Shown piece after piece: positions 57,955 through 64,000 of a stretch of DNA of 64,000 bases; position 1 is the first letter of the stretch; every line of letters starts with the position of its first letter. This DNA is from Athripsodes cinereus (lineage: Eukaryota; Arthropoda; Insecta; Trichoptera; Leptoceridae), in NCBI GenBank assembly GCA_947579605.1, contig OX388311.1, positions 26,724,951 to 26,788,950 of the forward strand, written 5' to 3'. The notes beneath the pieces are model-generated. The model did no database searches. It had not been told where the DNA came from and saw only the letters and a program-made list of their open reading frames with translations. The position numbers and the translations under genes were made by a program.

Positions 57955-58903
57955 AGTCTTATCAATAAAAATCCGCTAAACCACGGTTTAACCACCAATT
58001 CCGTGATCCGCCTTTAAGCGTTTAAACCAGCGATTAAATTTTCTTTATTAATAAAAATATTTAAACCGTACCATAGACATCTGTACTTTATATAAAGGAT
58101 TTCATATGGTAACTCGAAAATTCGCTCTATCATGTTGGTAGCTATGTTATGCGACGCTAGTAAACAGACAAAATCAAAACAATCAAGCGGCTGTCAAAAT
58201 TATCTTATTGGTTTTTTCATCTGACATTGTACCCAAACACACTGAAGAAGGTTTGTATAACTGAAAATCATATGTAATAATGGAATGACATTTTATTCAT
58301 TTATCAAATAAATCATAATCTGACACAATCAGTGATATGGGTATAACATAACACTGCACACAATATGTATTACTAACCATCAGTAAAATCTTATTTTCTG
58401 CTTTCACTTTTACATTCCAATGATTTACAGGAATATTTTCAATTCAGAATCAATCAATATGACGTTCATACAACATGGAAAAAAGTATCTCTGTCACGAA
58501 AGAATTAAATGCGTCTTTCAAAAAATAAATTACGAAACTGGTGTTCTGTCACACGAAAAAAGTGATTATTATCACAAGAAAAACAACTGATTGAATTAAA
58601 TTCACATTTGGATACCACTTAAGCGTATTTTTAACGCAAACCAACTCCAATAAATTGTAAAATAACTGCAAAGCGTACATGTAAACCCACATAGCAAACA
58701 TCTGACAAAAAATCCAACATGGCGGGCCGATGTTCGCAGATGACGCTGACTTAAACCAACACTACCTTACTTAAACCACCCCGAAAGGCGGATCAACCAC
58801 TTTTAAACTAGATTTACGCTGATTAACGTTTATCAATACGTTTTTTGTCTGATCGGTGGGTTATCTCCTTCTAGAAATTTAATCTACGTTTATTAATAAG
58901 ACT
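57955..58903. mobile_element. Terminal-inverted-repeat DNA element, non-autonomous (0.95 kb)
   Basis: The ends read AGTCTTATCAATAAA (57955) and, reversed, AGTCTTATTAATAAA (58903). The subterminal regions share GTTTAA- and GATCCGCCTTT-type motifs in inverted orientation (GTGATCCGCCTTTAAGCG left; AAAGGCGGATCAACCAC right). TAA occurs immediately left (57952) and, two bases away, right (58906), a possible 3-bp target duplication as in PIF/Harbinger elements. No transposase frame. Assignment to that superfamily is tentative. Confidence 0.6.
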
Positions 58904-59094
58904 GCTAATATATAAGTTAGATATGAACTTGGTATATATTTGTAAATATTCGTTTAGTAATTCATTGAAAATATTTCTCTTTAATTATTTATTAACATTA
59001 ATCATATTCATCTCTTCATGCAACACTTGCGAGGTCGACAGAAAGATGATTAACCTTTTCTTGTACATTACTTTTACCTTCTCATTCATTCATG

Positions 59095-59290
59095 TAAGGT
59101 ATCTACTTCAAGTCGGGTAGTCAGCGGACTAACTGCATGTAATCAACGCTCAAGTTGTCCTCTCCATGGCAATAAATATGAAGAAATTCAGAACAGGTGT
59201 CATACCTTATCGCCTGATTGAAAATGTAGAATGACTTATACGGGGTGTTCTAAGAAGAGGTACTTGTATAGTGAGAGACGTATTCTTCTC
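59095..59290 (-). mobile_element. Repeat A copy
   Basis: TCGGGTAGTCAGCGGACTAA, CTGCATGTAATCAACGCTCA, AGTTGTCCTCTCCATGGCAA, AATTCAGAACAGGTGTCATA, CCTTATCGCCTGATTGAAAA. Confidence 0.65.
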
Positions 59291-59475
59291 CACGGATCAA
59301 TAACTAATAAGTAAATATGTAGAATTGTAACGATCACGTAATTTACATAATTTTTCAGCTGATTTTCCCTGACTATAAGAAATCACACAATGATGCTAAC
59401 ACTCAGTAGATACATTTATATTATGTACTTAGATTGAGTATGTATGTATGTGTGTACGTGGTAATGTCTAGTGAA

Positions 59476-59652
59476 GCACGCGCCACGTTAGCGTAGGAAA
59501 TATTGCATTATCTTCTCGGTGGCGCTGGCCCGTACATTCGTTAGCCTTATTTACAGAGATGCCCGCCAGATAAAAGTGTCCGGCTGCAGTGCGACTGTTT
59601 GCCCTCGGGCGTTACACGGCAGAAGCACACCACCACCGGGCCGGCCCCGAGT
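59476..59652. other. GC-rich island
   Basis: About 175 bp at clearly higher GC than its surroundings, with many CpG (CACGCGCCACG, TCGGTGGCGCTGGCCCG, CCTCGGGCGTTACACGG, CCGGGCCGGCCCCG). It is followed by an AAT triplet run (59654-59670). It may be a host promoter, 5' exon or part of a gene lying outside the repeats. A frame without stops crosses it but has no family signature. Confidence 0.45.
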
Positions 59653-59739
59653 GAATAATAATAATAATAAGCTACCATACACTCCATTTTAGCTCGTTTA
59701 CAATAGATAATAACTATACACGTTTCAATTTATCGATCT

Positions 59740-60010
59740 ATACCATCACAACTATTAGTGGGGGTAGCCAGTAGACCAGCTACATATAATACACATTCAA
59801 GTTGTCTTCTCCGTTCCAAAAAAATACTAAGGTTAATTTGATGAATAGATGTTGAATGTTAAAATGGTTGAGCTGTCTGTTGAGTAATATACCTAAGATA
59901 CTATTTTTCGAACACCTGACTTATACAGAGCACTCAAAAACTTTACAGAAAATAATGGGAAACTTATTCTTTACGGGAGGCTTCACGTTATAGCTTTACG
60001 CTTCCCATCT
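59740..60010 (-). mobile_element. Repeat A copy, full length
   Basis: TCTATACCATCACAACTATT, GTGGGGGTAGCCAGTAGACC, CAAGTTGTCTTCTCCGTTCC, GAATAGATGTTGAATGTTAA, CACCTGACTTATACAGAGCA, CTCAAAAACTTTACAG, CTTTACGGGAGGCTTCACG. Confidence 0.75.
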
Positions 60011-60989
60011 TCGAAATGAAAAGAATAAAATAATGTCTACAGCATCTATGATTATATTTGATAATATATGTTATAAACGGATTCAATACATGAATATAAA
60101 TGATAGATGTAGTTTTCGCATTTTACTGAATTATATGTCCTAAAATTCATAAATTTTACAATGTCCTTGAAGAAAATACTTTGTTACAGGACTAACATAA
60201 GTATGACGTCACCATAAAGTTAGTGATAATGACTTAATTTTCTCATTTCAAATATTCTCGCCAGCGCCAACGGTACAGTTAGTAACATTTTCAAACTAAA
60301 ATTTTACATCATTTCACTTCTATTCTATTCTTTTTTCAAAGTTTACGAGTGATCAAGGGATCATTTCACTTAGATTTGAATAATTTATTTTCTTTTCATT
60401 GTATACACAAAGCAAAAAATTGCACATCTACAGTAAGGATGCACTTGAATATAGTCAAAAACAAATAATATAAATCTTACGACATCTTATTTCTACTCAA
60501 ATCTGGAAAAAGAATTTTATGAAAATAATATGGGGGAAGATTGGGGAAACAATATACAGTAGCAGTAGTAGTAGCAGTAGCAATAAAAATAAAAAGGGAA
60601 ATAATATTATTATTATGAGAGCCACAAGCGGCGCGGCGCTGTTGTGGTTTGTGGTAAGGAGACAAATTTGAAATATTGGTTGCAAACGAATCAAAAAGTT
60701 GTAGAAAACAAAATGAAAAGTCACATCACGTAGTAGTGGAATCACTTTGTATATGGAACTTGTAAGAGTTATGAATAGGGATGATAAAAATATGCATTTT
60801 GAAATTTAATTCGAAATTGTTTTCATTCGATTATCTATCCATTTGTCTATGGTGCTATTTTCATAGACAATACAAAGTTTGAATGTTTAGACGCTTTCTT
60901 CAGAAACCCTCTCCTCTAATTCATTTAGAATCTTTCGTTATTTATATCTTCTTCTTCTTCGCCCTCACCTTTATCCCATTTATTTGTCA
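60011..60989. other. AT-rich spacer
   Basis: AGTAGCAGTAGTAGTAGCAG microsatellite at about 60556-60577. No gene supported. Confidence 0.5.
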
Positions 60990-60994
60990 TCATC

Positions 60995-61095
60995 ATCCAA
61001 GCTCCGAACGCAGCTCTGCCTCCTTCAGGTCCCTGGCAATTATAGACATCCAGGTGGTCACTGGTCTGCCTGGTCTTCTGGGTTCTACATCTATG
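60995..61095 (-). pseudogene. LINE ORF2 fragment with GRP..W motif
   Basis: The minus strand translates DVEPRRPGRPVTTWMSIIAR followed by DLKEAELRSELG and a stop. RRPGRPxTTW is the basic segment near the end of several insect LINE ORF2 proteins. The plus-strand open frame across here is its shadow. Confidence 0.6.
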
Positions 61096-61140
61096 TCCAT
61101 TGTATCTTATCGTATCCATTCATTCATATCTTCTTCTTTA

Positions 61141-61290
61141 AATTTTGAAAGCCTTCTTCTTCTCCTTGGACAATTATTACTCCCATATGATGATGGAGTC
61201 TGCCCTCTTTGTTTTTCTTTGCAAAGTGATTCTGTCCAGTGCTTCATTCTGGGTGACATCGCAATCTCGCGTGTTCTGTCCTACTTTTCT
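61141..61290 (-). pseudogene. LINE G ORF2 last codons
   Basis: The minus strand gives DVTQNEALDRITLQRKTKRA followed by DSIIIWE and stops; homologous to 40150-40275 (DVSREDALDRTKW.. ). On the minus strand it lies before the GRP..W fragment, whereas in an intact protein it follows, so these are two copies or a rearrangement. Confidence 0.6.
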
Positions 61291-61300
61291 TGCCACCTAC

Positions 61301-62714
61301 GTTTGGGGCTTTCTCTAGTCTTTTTTGGCAAACACACTTGGTTATTTATTTTATAACAACATACTTCAATATTCATAAAAGGTTTGTTATTCAAATATTG
61401 TTCGTTCCGATATCCCCCAACACTTAACTCCATTCGCTATACAGAACGTTCATTTAAAAATTTCATTACGTCAACCGTAATATAATCAACACAAATACCG
61501 ATAATACTAATAATTATAGCCTACTTAAAATGCCTAATAGGTAAATATTTTTTATTTTGTCTATGAGACGTTATGCATCTCTAATGACATACATAGATTG
61601 AAATAATTCTGTTGTGATTCTATGCAGAGTGGAAGATTTGTAGAAAATGGAAAGATATAAAGGATATAAAACAATGAAACGAAAAGCGAACATCCTATTA
61701 TATTAATGTTTATTGAATTATTATAGGCATGAACTTTTGAAAGTGATTCATCGTGCAATTTTAAATCGTTCTAAAGTTGTTTAATTCATACAATATTCTT
61801 CCTGATTTTACTATATGCCTGTTATCTAATTTTGTGTTCTTTTAGATAATAATGGAAATAGTCAAACTCCAAATGAAGATTTTCAAATATACCCAATTTA
61901 GTTTGGTCCATACAAGTTCCATTAACTATATGTATCTAAGGATTATTTTAGATTTATCAAATTGAACTACATATTATTTAAACGAAGAGACATTGATTTA
62001 TATGCTCTGTCTTTTAAATAAATTAAATATATGACACTTTGATACCTATCTTTTCAAGTTACATGATGTTAATAAATTAACCCGTAATTATCTTAGGGGT
62101 TTTAATTGCGACTTAAAAATATCACGTTCGTAATCAAAGAGCATAAAAAAGTCTCAGTATAAAAGCGATATGTGGTGAGATTTTTCATTTACAACATTTT
62201 CAGTATAAAACACTTCGGAGAGCTGTTGATTTTAGAAATTAAACGAAAGCGTCATGTCTCAAAGAGACAACTTAACACTAATCCAGATATAAAAAAAAAT
62301 ACTTGTTTAACTTTGAACAAATCCTATACGATTTTAACGAAACTAACAAGCTGGTCGAGGGTGAAATGCCGTAATCCTCTTTGAAAATATCACGACATAC
62401 ATTTCTAATATATTATCACTTGTTATTTACTTCGTAAACTGGACCGTAATCACTCCAAGCTAAGATTTATATATCTATGTTACCATACCGATACATGCAG
62501 TACTTTATTTCGTATTTATATGAAAATAATATTCTATGAAATCTCAGAATCACGTGTTTTATGGACAGATTCTTGAACAAATTTTATTTTTATTGATAGA
62601 ATAAGATTTTTTTTATATTTCCAGCGGAGTTAGCGGAGTCCCCAGAATTAAGTAGATTTCTTTGCTTGTTCTGTAAATTTTCAAATATCCTGAAAAACGC
62701 AATTGTAATATATC
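61301..62714. other. AT-rich spacer, nothing recognised
   Basis: No supported feature. Confidence 0.5.
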
Positions 62715-62785
62715 TACAACTACTATACCACAAGTGGGGCTATAGACATGCAAACTGTTCTCTCCGTACCAACCGTAATATAATC
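62715..62785 (-). mobile_element. Repeat A 3' part with internal deletion
   Basis: CAACTACTATACCACAAGTG then GGGCTATAGACATGCAAACT then GTTCTCTCCGTACCAA: the CATCACGGCATATCC segment and part of the middle are missing. Confidence 0.6.
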
Positions 62786-62845
62786 ACCAATAAGATATTC
62801 GACATCAGAAATTATATACAATAGACATCATTGCCATCAGGGATT

Positions 62846-62922
62846 GGAAAAGTACATGCCAAAATAGAGGGGGATGGAGGCGAATGTTGGAGAAATCCAA
62901 AACTCATAACGGGCTGTAGAGC
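62846..62922 (+). pseudogene. Last codons of a LINE ORF2
   Basis: Translation DWKSTCQNRGGWRRMLEKSK followed by THNGL and TAG. NRxxWRxxxxKxKTHxGL-stop is a familiar ORF2 ending. A possible tail is the GTATAAATAAATAAATAA at 63164-63182. Confidence 0.55.
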
Positions 62923-63185
62923 AACTGATGATGAAGAAGAAATTCGACATCTTCACTACATCAGTGAGGTACCTATATTATTCATCCAGAATTTTAATTT
63001 TTCAGGGTGCATGAACATATAATGCGTTTGTTCCAATTATAATATTATTGATGGTACATTTTTACACAATGTAGACCCTTGTTTGGGGTATGGCTTTTAT
63101 TGGTAGCTCTGTGTGTTATAAGATATTGTTATTTGATGTTTTTATAATTAAATATTCGTATATTGTATAAATAAATAAATAATTT

Positions 63186-64000
63186 TTATAAAACGGCAGT
63201 ATGGAAAATAAATACTTACATAAATTATTCATTAAAAAAACAACACTCGTTTTGAATACTCTTACATACTGGAGCAATAACTATGAACGAATATAATACA
63301 TTTTATATCTAAGTTTAGACATTTAATTGAAATCATTCCATCGAAGACACCCTAAAAGTCCTACAACACATTGAAAAGCGTTTCTATAACGATCCCTATT
63401 TTAAAGAAAACTGCGACTACCTTCTATACGTACCTTAATTGAAAAAGTTTACTCGAAGAATAATAATAATACTCAGTTTTCTAAAGTCTTGAAAAAAGCT
63501 CAGCGTAGATTCAAAAGGATAATTGCTTCTATAAATGTTAACCTTTTTATTTCCCAGTTCGTAATGTAAATTTAAGTCTTCAATTAAATATACAGTAATT
63601 GAATAAACATTAAATCATTTATACAATATATCCAGAAGTTAACAACTATAAAAAAAACTACTATTCAATAGATAATTTCAATAAAGTTTCAGCGATATTT
63701 CAACTTATTTCACTTTTTATTTTAACAATTTCATCGAATAGGATAAAAAGTTGTCCATTACTTTTAAGCGTACTTTTGATATATTTATATATTTACAATC
63801 TATATAGTTTACGATCATTTTATTTCTTCAAATAAATATTTCAACTTATCGTATTGATTATAAAAAAAAACTATGTCTTTCTTGCACAAAAAGTTGATCC
63901 GTATTATTGAAATTTAGTCATTAAAATGAGAGGAAACTCTTTCAGCAGACACAAAACATGTTGCTGAATACAAGAATGATTGCCGACGTTGGAAAATTTA
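63186..64000. other. AT-rich spacer to window end
   Basis: No supported feature. Confidence 0.5.

Noticed and set aside
60883..61356. 157-codon plus-strand frame
   Set aside because: Shadow of minus-strand LINE fragments and TTC-rich sequence.

Overview
The window reads as an AT-rich, intron- and repeat-dominated stretch of an arthropod nuclear genome, most likely an insect. Tails of the AATAAATAAATA type, tRNA-derived SINEs, Jockey/CR1-like LINEs and GTAGGTACCTA-type runs resemble lepidopteran genomes, but that placement is inference. I find no convincing host gene, no genuine tRNA or rRNA gene, no CRISPR array and nothing bacterial. Almost everything recognisable is a mobile element or its remains. 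Most of the rest is featureless AT-rich DNA. Repeat edges were read by eye and are approximate unless stated. || Layout. 1-1463: 3' end of a LINE whose tail abuts a fragment of a DDE transposase. 2.8-14.3 kb: LINE scraps, a 70-bp-arm hairpin at 3206-3400, copies of an abundant short repeat (here 'repeat A'), and two kinds of tRNA-derived SINE. 15.3-19.9 kb: a complete, young, non-coding LTR retrotransposon on the minus strand (identical-looking 806-bp LTRs, 4-bp target duplication, PBS and PPT). 21-22.7 kb: 3' ends of a LINE called 'LINE B' here. 26.06-30.38 kb: the only near-intact autonomous element, a two-ORF LINE whose ORF1 and ORF2 overlap around an A_AAA_AAC heptamer abutting the ORF1 stop, and whose ORF2 carries one in-frame TGA. 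31.7-42.6 kb: foldback elements (34623-34925 and 41038-41369), a MITE matching one at 25.1 kb, more repeat A. 42.6-53 kb: LINE scraps, SINEs, a minisatellite, and a LINE fragment inserted in one half of a tandem duplication with its empty site next door. 53-64 kb: hairpins, a 0.95-kb terminal-inverted-repeat element, a short GC-rich island and more LINE ends. || How the pieces work together. LINE B copies end with the ORF2 stop codon inside a GGCGTGAKGGTAT motif followed directly by a microsatellite. The roughly thirty repeat A copies end with nearly the same last ~40 bp (a CCCAC/GTGGG stem-loop, then GCCGTGATGGTAT, then TAG- or GATA-type repeats). This looks like a LINE and its non-autonomous partner sharing a 3' recognition end. 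The LTR element and foldbacks are also non-autonomous and would need enzymes encoded elsewhere.
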